In this document: positions 56,648 to 64,000 of the stretch, piece by piece
Layout: each line of letters starts with the position of its first letter
Position numbering within the stretch: the first letter of the stretch is position 1
NCBI GenBank assembly: GCA_963708775.1
Contig: CAVPTI010000012.1
Location: 124,001-188,000, forward strand
Source: JAGVSR01 sp963708775
GTDB lineage: Bacteria; Pseudomonadota; Alphaproteobacteria; Rhizobiales; Hyphomicrobiaceae
Length of the DNA stretch: 64,000 nucleotides
Direction of reading: 5' to 3'
Position numbers and translations under genes: made by a program
Notes under the pieces: generated by a model
What the model was told of the DNA's origin: nothing
Databases searched by the model: none
Seen by the model: the letters and a program-made list of their open reading frames with translations, nothing else

Positions 56648-58901
56648 TCAGCCGTCGGACGCGGCGTCATCCCGTTCGTCCGGCTGGGCGGCCGGTGGCG
56701 GAATGGCACCTCCGGCGACGCGCGCGCGCATCAGATCCTTATCGAGACGCACCGCGACATCCGATTCGCCGAGACGTGCCCGATACACCTGCACGTTCGC
56801 CAAAACCTTGGCAACGTACTCACGCGTTTCCTGGATCGGGATGCGCTCGATCCAGTCGATGGGATCGATGGCAGGGTCGCGCGGGTCGCCGAATTCGCGG
56901 ATCCATTGGCGGGCGCGGCCGGGACCGGCGTTGTAGCCGGCCATTGTGAGGATGTAGGAGCCGGTGAAATCCTGCATGCGGTCGCCGATGTAAGCCGAGC
57001 CCATCATGGTGTTGTAGGCGGGGTCGGACAGAAGGCGTTTGATATCGCATTTGATCTTGTAGTCGCGGCAGACGTGCTGCGCCGTCACGGTCATAACCTG
57101 AAGCAAGCCCTTCGCACCCGCGCCCGATACCGTGAGCGTATTGAATTCGGTTTCCTGGCGCGCAATGCCAAGCAGGAATGCTGTTTCCGGTGGTTTGCGC
57201 AGCGGCGAATAAGCCGGGAACGGGTGGACGGGATAGGCATAGTAGAAAAGGTTTTTCCGATCTGCGATGCCGGCTTTCGCGGTGCGCACGGCGGACTGCG
57301 TATCGCCGATGGCTTCGGCGAGGTGTGCGATCATCGCGAGTTCGGCCTCGCTCTTCAGATAAAACCGCAGTTGCACCAGGAAGACACGGCTGATCGAGCG
57401 ATCGAGCTTGGCCTTGGTGGCGATGACGACAGCTTTTGCAGCGTCGAGGTTGCTGAATTTTTGGATTTCGTCGGCGGTAGGTGCTGCCGGTGGCGTGATG
57501 GGGAAGCTCGTGGCGCCTGGATCGATTTTCTGCAGCGCAAGGAGCGCGTGAAAAGCGTCCCGATCGCGCGTGGCTTCCGTGTAGGCCGCCAGAGCAGCGG
57601 GTTTGTCCTTCAATGCTTCCGCCGTTCGGCCGACCCAGTAGTTGGCTTTCGCGCGGCTCAGCGGACCGTCCGCCGCGTTCTGCATGGTTGCGAAATGCTG
57701 CTTGGCTTTGGCGGGGTCCTTCAAGTAGCGCAAGGCAATCCACCCCGCCATGAAGGACTGGTCTTTGAGCGGGTTGACGGTCAGGGGACCCGCGTCGCTG
57801 ACGATCTCGTAGGCGAGTTTCGGCTTGCCTTTGCGCAGCGATGCGTAGGCGAGTGTGCGGCGTTCGATCCACCATTCGTCGTTGTTGTTGACGGCACCGG
57901 GTGCCGTTGGAACCGTCAGCATGATCGTGGCGGCTTCGTCGATCTTGTCGGCGCGCCGCAGGGCCTGGATCTTTGTGGAAGGTGAAGCCCCAGTCGGTGG
58001 TGTCGCCAGCCGGTGCCTTTTGGATGAGCGTGAGCGCGCCCTTCTGCTGCATGAAAACGGCGAGGCGGGCTTCGGCCCGTTTGCGCTCAACTTCGGGCAG
58101 CAGCGCGATGACGCGTTTGGCGGTCGCGGCGCGGCTGTTGCGATCGTCTTTATAGCGGACGTCATCGATAATGAGACGGTCGAGGCGGGCTTTATGGTCG
58201 GCCAGCGTCAGCAACGAACCGAAGCGGGCGAGAAAGCCGGTTTCGAACTTCGCGCCGAGCGTCATGTCCCGCCAGGCTTTGACCGCGTGCTTGCGGGCAT
58301 CTTCGGTTTTGCCCTCGGCGAGATAGGTGGAGGCGAGTGCTGCAAATCCGGCGCCGTGGTCGGGACCGCCTTTGGCGAAGGCTGCGCGAATTTCAGGGGC
58401 GTTGCCGCCGCCGATGAAGAGGGCTTCCTCATAGCGCTGGGTGAGGAGACGACGCTCGGGCCAGGCGGGGTTTGCATCGAGGAAGGCGCGGTAGTCGGCG
58501 GCCGAGCCAAAGCCGCTGCGCAGGCGGTGCCATGTCGCCAGTTTGGCAGCGACGGGATTTGCAATGCGCGCGCGGTGCTGGTCGCCTTCTTCGGGCTTGC
58601 CGGAGCCATATGCCTTTACGGCATCGCGCAGGGCGGTGGCGTCTTCGTCTGAGATTTTGGTGGCCAGCAGCGGCGCAATCGCTTTGTCGTAACGGGCGGT
58701 ATGGGCCGCTTCGGCGGAGTCGGGCTTGTGAGGGCTCGGCAAAAGGGGGCGCTCGATCGCCGCCGTTTGTGCTGGTGCAGCTGTGAGAGGGTCTGTCCGC
58801 CCCATTGTCGAAGGCAGCAGCGTGGCCACAAGGGCTGTGCAACCCATGAATGCAAACGGCTTCAGCGTCTTGTTTCGGACTGGCTTGTTTCGGACTGGCA
58901 A
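56648..58901 (-). CDS. Soluble lytic transglycosylase (frameshifted in this sequence)
   Basis: An exported peptidoglycan-cleaving enzyme that makes anhydromuropeptides. It starts MPVRNKPVRNKTLKPFAFMG, with a signal peptide. A long helical superhelix follows (DWGFTFHK, KIQALRRADKIDEAATIM). The C-terminal SLT domain has the catalytic Glu in ARQETEFNTLTVSGAGAKGL, then LLQVMTVTAQHVC and LTMAGYNAGPGRARQWIREF. Removing one T at 57972-57974 joins the two frames, giving about 750 residues, a normal length. The C-terminal tail is Pro/Asp-rich. dapA lies divergently about 265 bases away. Confidence 0.9.
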
Positions 58902-59165
58902 TGCGGGACCTTTCTCATGCGAGCCGATTGTGCCGGGCCGCCGTTCCTGTCGCCTTGCGGCGGTCCGCCCGACCGCCTAATGTCGCGGCCACTCGATCGA
59001 GCGGCCTTTGCTGCGCCGCCGTTCTTCGTGTCAGGCAACGTAACAACCGGGTTGGCCCACTTCAAGGCGAAGGCGGGCACCGGCGACCGTTTCCGTCATG
59101 TTGAACTTTTCCAGAAATGATCGTCCAGGCAAGTACTTGGACGCGACGCACGACAGGGTGAAGGC

Positions 59166-60056
59166 ATGTTCAAGGGGTCGCTGACAGCGCTCATTACGCC
59201 GTTCAAGAACGGCAAGCTCGACGAGGACGCGCTGGCGCAATTCGTCGACTGGCAGATCACGGAGGGAACCCACGGCCTCGTTCCCACGGGGACGACCGGC
59301 GAAAGTCCGACGCTCGATTACGATGAACACAAGCGGGTGATAGAAATCACGATCGAGGCGGCGCGCGGGCGTGTGCCCGTGATGGCGGGCACGGGTTCGA
59401 ACTCGACGGAGGAGGCGATTGAACTCTCCACGTTTGCCGAGCAGGCCGGCGCGTCGGGGCTTTTGATCGTAACGCCCTATTACAACAAGCCGACGCAAGA
59501 GGGGCTCTACCAGCACTTCAAGGCGGTCAACGATGCGGTCAATATTCCGATCTTCATTTACAATATTCCGCCGCGGTCGATCGTCGACATGTCGGTGGCA
59601 ACGATGGCGCGGCTGTACGAGTTGAAGAACATCGCGGGCGTCAAGGATGCGACGGCCAATCTAGCGCGTGTCTCGCAGCAGCGGGCAGCGATGGGTGCGG
59701 AGTTCCTGCAGTTCTCAGGCGAGGACGCCACCGCGCTGGCGTTCATGGCTCATGGCGGCCACGGGTGTATTTCGGTCGTCTCGAACATCGCGCCGCGGTT
59801 GTGCGCCGAATTTCAGAATGCGTGCATGCGCGGTGACTTCAAGACGGCGCTGGCGCTTCAGGATCGTCTGATGCCGCTGCACGATGCGATGTTTTGCGAG
59901 ACCAATCCTGGACCGGTGAAGTATGCGGCGTCGCGGCTCGGGCTGTGCACGGAGGATATGCGGCTGCCGATGGTTCCGCTGACCGAGGGTGCGCGCACGA
60001 TCGTCGAAGATGCGATGGCGAAGGCAGGGCTACTGACCGCGGTCGCTGCCGAGTGA
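59166..60056 (+). CDS. dapA: 4-hydroxy-tetrahydrodipicolinate synthase
   Basis: A 296-residue TIM-barrel enzyme that condenses pyruvate with aspartate semialdehyde, the first committed step to lysine and meso-diaminopimelate. Tyr132 in IFIYNIPPRS and Lys160 in NIAGVKDATANL are the catalytic pair, and GLVPTGTTGESPTL is the family signature. It diverges from the lytic transglycosylase gene, and smpB follows 48 bases later. The order slt, dapA, smpB is common in Hyphomicrobiales. Confidence 0.96.
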   Translation: MFKGSLTALITPFKNGKLDEDALAQFVDWQITEGTHGLVPTGTTGESPTLDYDEHKRVIEITIEAARGRVPVMAGTGSNSTEEAIELSTFAEQAGASGLLIVTPYYNKPTQEGLYQHFKAVNDAVNIPIFIYNIPPRSIVDMSVATMARLYELKNIAGVKDATANLARVSQQRAAMGAEFLQFSGEDATALAFMAHGGHGCISVVSNIAPRLCAEFQNACMRGDFKTALALQDRLMPLHDAMFCETNPGPVKYAASRLGLCTEDMRLPMVPLTEGARTIVEDAMAKAGLLTAVAAE

Positions 60057-60104
60057 AATCTGTTTCAACGCCGAGCGCACGAATACCAGCGAGGATCATG
60101 GGCC

Positions 60105-60581
60105 ATGGCCGCTGCCAAGGATGACGCGCGCAAGCTCGTCGCCGAAAACCGGCGGGCGCGGCACGAATTCTTTCTCACCGACACCTGGGAAGCCGGTCTC
60201 ATGCTGACCGGCACCGAAGTGAAGTCGTTGCGCAAGGGGCAGGCAAATATCGCCGAGAGCTATGCCTCGTTCGAGGACGACGGGCTCTACCTGATCAACT
60301 CGTATATTCCGGAGTACAGTCAGGCCGGGCGATTTTTTCAGCATGAGCCGCGGCGCAAGAGGCGTTTGCTGCTACACAAGGCCGAGATGGCGAAGCTGTT
60401 TCAGGCGGTGGAGCGCAAGGGCATGACCATCGTGCCCGTGGAGATGTACTTCAATGCCAAGGGTATTGCGAAATTGAAGCTGGCGCTTGCAGAGGGCAAA
60501 AAGCTTACCGATAAGCGTCAGGACGCGGCCAAACGCGACTGGCAGCGGCAGAAAGCGCGGATCATGCGCGAGAAGGGCTGA
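60105..60581 (+). CDS. smpB: SsrA-binding protein SmpB
   Basis: A 158-residue partner of tmRNA for rescuing stalled ribosomes. NRRARHEFFLTDTWEAGLML and GTEVKSLRKGQANIAESYAS are conserved SmpB segments, and the basic tail ends KRDWQRQKARIMREKG. The ssrA RNA gene is not in the window. It is followed within five bases by the peroxiredoxin-like gene, so the two may be co-translated. Confidence 0.97.
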   Translation: MAAAKDDARKLVAENRRARHEFFLTDTWEAGLMLTGTEVKSLRKGQANIAESYASFEDDGLYLINSYIPEYSQAGRFFQHEPRRKRRLLLHKAEMAKLFQAVERKGMTIVPVEMYFNAKGIAKLKLALAEGKKLTDKRQDAAKRDWQRQKARIMREKG

Positions 60582-60585
60582 GCTG

Positions 60586-61125
60586 ATGGCCGTGACCGAA
60601 TGCCCCTATCCCGCTCCGAAAGACGATGGCGCCGCTGCGCATCTGGTAGCCGGCGTGGCGTTGCCCGATATCGAGTTGCCCACCACGACTGGGGATCGGC
60701 TGTCGCTGGCCAGGATCAGCGGGCTCAGTATCATCTTCGTGTATCCGTGGACCGGGCGTCCGGGGCACGCCAATCCGCCGGGTTGGGACAACATCCCTGG
60801 CGCGCATGGGTCGACACCCGAGGCGCAGGGGTTCGAGGAGCTGATCGAACATTATAAGGCGCGTGGAATTCAGATTGTCGGGCTCAGCACGCAGTCCCGC
60901 GAATGGCAGCGCGAGTTCGCATCACGGATCGGGCTCACGTACCCGCTGATGAGCGATGCGGAACTCAGTGTGGCTGACGCACTGCGGCTGCCGCGCTTCG
61001 AAACGGGCGGGATCGCATATCTGAAGCGTCTGACACTGATGTGCCGTGACGGTCTGATCGTGCGAGCGTTCTATCCCGTACATCCGCCGGAGAAGCATGC
61101 TGCGGATCTGCTGGCGCTGCTGTGA
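60586..61125 (+). CDS. Peroxiredoxin-fold protein lacking the catalytic cysteines
   Basis: A 179-residue AhpC/TSA-fold protein. FVYPWTGRPG and PGWDNIPGAHGSTPEAQGFE align with peroxiredoxin-like proteins that read PGARGCTPQSC at this place. Here the peroxidatic Cys is Ser76 and the resolving Cys is Gln81. Only two Cys remain, Cys6 and one near the C-terminal third (LMCRDG). The rest is well conserved (IVGLSTQSREWQREFASRIG, YPLMSDAELSVADALRLP). It starts five bases after smpB. It is probably not a peroxidase; the role is unknown. Confidence 0.85.
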   Translation: MAVTECPYPAPKDDGAAAHLVAGVALPDIELPTTTGDRLSLARISGLSIIFVYPWTGRPGHANPPGWDNIPGAHGSTPEAQGFEELIEHYKARGIQIVGLSTQSREWQREFASRIGLTYPLMSDAELSVADALRLPRFETGGIAYLKRLTLMCRDGLIVRAFYPVHPPEKHAADLLALL

Positions 61126-61137
61126 CGGGTTCAGCGA

Positions 61138-61575
61138 TCACATGATGTCGCCGACGATTTCTTCTGCGGAGTAGCCAAGCTTTTCCAGGCCCTCCTCGAG
61201 ATAGTCGGCCAGGAGCGGCATTCCCAGCAGGTACTTCGATGTGGCGTTCGCGCGCTCGGAACGCGCCGTTTCCATGGCTTCGGCGAACTCTTCAGCTTCG
61301 AACGTGCCGCGGCCGACCCATGCGAGTGCCACGAGGGCTGCCTGTTCGTCGTCGTTCAAGGCACCGATAAAGCCGGCCAGTTCTTCGCTCGTCGGGTCGT
61401 CGGCGAAGTCCTCGAGGATGGCATTGGGGTCTTCTTCCGCGTCGCCCTCGTCGGTGGTGTCGTTCCAGGCGCCGACCTTCGCGCCGTACTCGCGCGCCTT
61501 GACGATGACGTGGCCAACTTTCTCCGGCGCGATGCCGAAATCGGTGATTGGCTCGTACAATTCACGTTGTTTCAT
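61138..61575 (-). CDS. DUF3775 family protein
   Basis: A 145-residue acidic protein. PITDFGIAPEKVGHVIVKAR, FIGALNDDEQAALVALAWVG and YLLGMPLLADYLEEGLEKLG are the DUF3775 pattern. The start is MKQRELYE with GGAG upstream; a longer frame to 61650 has no homology. It converges on the peroxiredoxin-like gene, 12 bases apart. The function is unknown. The family is mostly alphaproteobacterial. Confidence 0.9.
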   Translation of the reverse strand: MKQRELYEPITDFGIAPEKVGHVIVKAREYGAKVGAWNDTTDEGDAEEDPNAILEDFADDPTSEELAGFIGALNDDEQAALVALAWVGRGTFEAEEFAEAMETARSERANATSKYLLGMPLLADYLEEGLEKLGYSAEEIVGDIM

Positions 61576-61652
61576 GCACGGCTCCTTCGCCACGGCATAG
61601 GCCAGCCTAGCATGCCTAATCCGATCTGCACACGATCTGGCATAGATCAAAT

Positions 61653-62330
61653 TCAGGTGCGGTCGAGTTCGGTGCGGATGGCATCGAAGACGGCGTGGAA
61701 CATGGGCGCGGTTAACCGGCCGGTGTTGGTGTTGTAGCGAGAGCAGTGGAAGCTATCGAAGAATACAAGGCCAGGCCCAATCGCATGGCGGGCGCCGTGG
61801 GCAAAGGCGAACGACGATTTGCGCAATTTCAGGGCCGCAAGTGTTTGATCGTGTGCGATACGGCCGAGAGCAAGGACAGCTCGCAAGCGGGGCAAGGTTG
61901 CGCAGCGGGCAGCGAAAAATGGTCGGCAGTTTGTGATTTCTTCTGGCGTGGGTTTGTTCTCGGGCGGGACGCAGCGGACGGCGTTGGTGATCATGCAGTC
62001 GACGAGTTCGAGGCCGTCGCCAGGATCAGCGCGATACGTTCCTTTGGCGAACCCGTAGGTGAGAAGCGTGCCGTAGAGGAGTTCGCCGGCGTAATCGCCG
62101 GTGAAAGGGCGCCCCGTTCGATTGGCACCCTTGAGGCCCGGCGCAAGGCCGACAATGAGAAGGCGGGCGTCGTCTCGTCCGAAGGACGGCACCGGGGCAT
62201 TGAACCAGAGGGGTTCGTGCTGCCGGTAATGATCGCGGAAGGCAGCCAGACGCGGACATCGCCGGCAGTCGAGCGGAGCTTCCGCTGGTGTGCTCAACAG
62301 ATCGACGGAGCTTGCAGTCGGGGAGGGCAT
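61653..62330 (-). CDS. Uracil-DNA glycosylase, family 5 (UDGb-like)
   Basis: A 225-residue DNA repair enzyme that removes uracil or related bases. Cys22 and Cys25 in LDCRRCPRL, with two further Cys in NCRPFFAARC, likely hold an iron-sulfur cluster. LLIVGLAPGLKGANRTGRPF and TGDYAGELLYGTL form the active-site motif. FFDSFHCSRYNTNTG is the C-terminal motif. It sits between a DUF3775 and a NYN gene, a frequent alphaproteobacterial arrangement. Confidence 0.9.
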   Translation of the reverse strand: MPSPTASSVDLLSTPAEAPLDCRRCPRLAAFRDHYRQHEPLWFNAPVPSFGRDDARLLIVGLAPGLKGANRTGRPFTGDYAGELLYGTLLTYGFAKGTYRADPGDGLELVDCMITNAVRCVPPENKPTPEEITNCRPFFAARCATLPRLRAVLALGRIAHDQTLAALKLRKSSFAFAHGARHAIGPGLVFFDSFHCSRYNTNTGRLTAPMFHAVFDAIRTELDRT

Positions 62331-62369
62331 GCGCGCCCATTATCACGGCCGCGCCGAAAAGCGGAGGAC

Positions 62370-63026
62370 TCAGACTTCCTCTTCGGACACATCGTAGTCC
62401 TCAAAGCCCGCTGGAGTGCGCTGACCCCCGCCAGTGGCCGGAGCGGCGGGCGAGCGGCTCGCAGTATACGCGCGCGGTTCGCGTGCCGGCCGCGTACCAG
62501 GATCGCGACCGACTACGGTTTCCAGATCCGCAAGGTCGATAAACTGATCCGACTGCCGCCGGAGTTCATCGGCAACCATGGGCTGCTGCGTCTGGAGGGT
62601 GGAGACCACGCTGACGCGCTTTCCGCGCTGCTGCAGGGCATTGACCAGCGAACGAAAGTCACCGTCGCCGGAGAAAAGGACGATGTGGTCGAGGTTGTCG
62701 GCGAGGCGCATAGCGTCCACCGCGAGCTCTATGTCCATATTGCCTTTAACTTTTCGGCGACCGCTCGCATCTGTAAACTCGCGGGTCGGCTTGGTTACCA
62801 TCGTGTAGCCATTGTAGTCGAGCCAGTCGATCAACGGACGGATGGATGAGTATTCCTGATCTTCAGCCAACGCCGTGTAATATAAGGCACGGATAAGATG
62901 GCATTTTCCGCGAAAATGTGTGAGCAGCCGCTTGTAGTCGATGTCAAACCCGAGGGCCTTAGACGTCGCGTAAAGATTGGCGCCATCAATGAATAAGGCC
63001 ACTCGTTCATTCTGATAGAAATGCAT
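62370..63026 (-). CDS. NYN domain protein (LabA/DUF88)
   Basis: A 218-residue protein with a PIN-like NYN fold, probably an RNase. VALFIDGANLYATSKALGFD starts the domain; VKGNMDIELAVDAMRLADNL and DHIVLFSGDGDFRSLVNALQ hold the acidic cluster (Asp residues in IDGAN, MDIE, GDGDF). The C-terminal 50 residues are low-complexity. It is divergent from rpoZ, a typical alphaproteobacterial layout. Its substrate is unknown. Confidence 0.93.
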   Translation of the reverse strand: MHFYQNERVALFIDGANLYATSKALGFDIDYKRLLTHFRGKCHLIRALYYTALAEDQEYSSIRPLIDWLDYNGYTMVTKPTREFTDASGRRKVKGNMDIELAVDAMRLADNLDHIVLFSGDGDFRSLVNALQQRGKRVSVVSTLQTQQPMVADELRRQSDQFIDLADLETVVGRDPGTRPAREPRAYTASRSPAAPATGGGQRTPAGFEDYDVSEEEV

Positions 63027-63492
63027 GGTTTTCAGCCTCTATCGCGCTGTGCGCGAGTCTTGATCATCTGTTTGGTTTCGCCGATGAAGCGGCGGGTGTC
63101 CAGCAATTCTGATCGCTGTTCGGCAAAATCCCCGGGCCTTAACCCCCTGGGTCTTAACGTACGGGGCGCGATTATTAACGAACATATAGGGCGGTGACAG
63201 TTTCCTGGCGAGTAAGACTGTCCCCTTGGCAAATTAAATTGTAGCAATGATAATGATTTAGGCTGTCTATGGTCTGTCACTTGCCCTGCAAAAAGGTCGC
63301 CTCTCTTGCATGGCTCGATATCCTATGTCACTAGTGCAGTAATTGGTCGGCAGTCTCTGCGCGACCCCTTCATTGTTTCCAAGCTTCAAGTGGCTGGGAA
63401 GGCATCCGAGTCACAGCCAGACAAGTTGCGGCAATAACGTCACCGCCAGACGTTTGTTCCCTGAAATCCCCAAGGTCGAGGACTGATATAGG
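63027..63492. other. Divergent intergenic region of the NYN and rpoZ genes
   Basis: 466 A/T-richer bases with no supported gene. It must hold the promoters of both genes, but no pair of boxes stood out clearly. Confidence 0.5.
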
Positions 63493-63924
63493 ATGGCTCG
63501 CGTCACTGTAGAAGACTGTGTCGACAAGGTTCAAAATCGGTTCGAGCTGGTGCTGCTCGCCGCGCATCGGGCCCGCAACATCGCTAACGGCAGCCCGGTC
63601 ACCATCGATCAGGAAAACGACAAAAACCCCGTGATCGCGTTGCGCGAAATTGCCGAACAGGCGATCCCGCCCGACGACATGCGTGAAAGCCTGATCCATT
63701 CCATTCAGAAGAACGTCGAAGTCGATGAGCCGGAAGCCGGAGCCGCGCCTGTTTTGGCGATTGAGCGCCGCGCGCCGATCCTTGGCCGAGACGACCAGTC
63801 CAGCGATACGCAGGTGGACGTGCTCACGGAAGAGCAGTTGCTGCGCGGTCTGGAGAGCATGACGCCGTCCGAGCCGTCCTCATCGGGGACCGGACCGGCC
63901 AATCCGCGCGAACGCGGCCGCTGA
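63493..63924 (+). CDS. rpoZ: RNA polymerase omega subunit
   Basis: A 143-residue small RNA polymerase subunit. MARVTVEDCVDKVQNRFELV and LLAAHRARNIANGSP are its core. The tail beyond residue 80 is acidic and variable, ending GPANPRERGR, and is longer than in enterobacteria. It helps assemble the beta' subunit and shapes the ppGpp response. In this order a relA/spoT gene would be expected next, but it lies beyond the window if present. Confidence 0.95.
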   Translation: MARVTVEDCVDKVQNRFELVLLAAHRARNIANGSPVTIDQENDKNPVIALREIAEQAIPPDDMRESLIHSIQKNVEVDEPEAGAAPVLAIERRAPILGRDDQSSDTQVDVLTEEQLLRGLESMTPSEPSSSGTGPANPRERGR

Positions 63925-64000
63925 AGTATCCGGCCCGGAGCCAGCCCCCGGTCCGATCCGACTACCGCCGCGCGCAGGTCTCTCTCAGGAGGCGTGCCGC

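Overview
The window looks like a chromosomal segment of a GC-rich alphaproteobacterium, most likely of the order Hyphomicrobiales. Two blocks of conserved gene order support this. One is merR-ihfA-fabH-plsX-DUF177-cytochrome bc1 chaperone, facing bamE. The other is slt, dapA, smpB, a DUF3775 gene, a family 5 uracil-DNA glycosylase, a NYN-domain gene and rpoZ. The genus cannot be fixed from the sequence alone.

Layout. 0-5.4 kb: fatty acid and phospholipid initiation genes with ihfA and a MerR regulator, then the lipoprotein gene bamE. 5.5-8 kb: a Kef-type antiporter, a DUF2267 protein and a small zinc-ribbon protein. 8-14.7 kb: the membrane pyrophosphatase hppA, a DUF937 protein, a long (GA)21 microsatellite, a RidA protein and a GDYXXLXY/DUF2157 membrane pair. 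14.8-20.9 kb: cyanide-insensitive type cydAB, trmFO and an ExaC-like aldehyde dehydrogenase. 21-32.2 kb: an accessory stretch of mostly exported proteins (a HAD/2H phosphoesterase fusion divergent from a sulfatase, a Cys-rich repeat protein, an L,D-transpeptidase, a PliG-like protein, an alpha/beta hydrolase and a six-hairpin-like protein). 32.7-35.5 kb: a DUF3489-DUF2924-serine recombinase cassette ending next to tRNA-Gln(CTG). 35.7-42 kb: an ABC-F protein, an AerR/PpaA-like B12-binding protein, DoxX, and a divergent pirin/LysR pair. 42.2-48 kb: a heavy-metal RND efflux operon with three exported proteins carrying AHEGH-type histidine motifs. 48-51.3 kb: a FIST sensor, a hybrid histidine kinase and a convergent LuxR-type response regulator. 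51.7-55.7 kb: a BON/OmpA protein, a 32-residue membrane peptide and a membrane-anchored protein with three helix-hairpin-helix repeats. 55.7-64 kb: a hydrolase, a lytic transglycosylase, then dapA, smpB and the rest of the block ending in rpoZ.

A feature of the whole window is that at least ten clearly functional families are split by single-base frameshifts. Fourteen of these can be resolved, and every one is repaired by removing one base, usually from a short homopolymer. This looks like insertion-biased sequencing error rather than gene decay, so these genes are annotated as single genes spanning the shift.

The least explained unit is the BON/OmpA, mini-peptide and triple-HhH trio. Predicted topology puts peptidoglycan-binding domains in the periplasm and putative DNA-binding repeats in the cytoplasm. 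Other points worth checking are the HAD-2H fusion, a peroxiredoxin-fold protein lacking its cysteines, and a FIST-kinase-regulator set in the same window as an ExaC-type acetaldehyde dehydrogenase.
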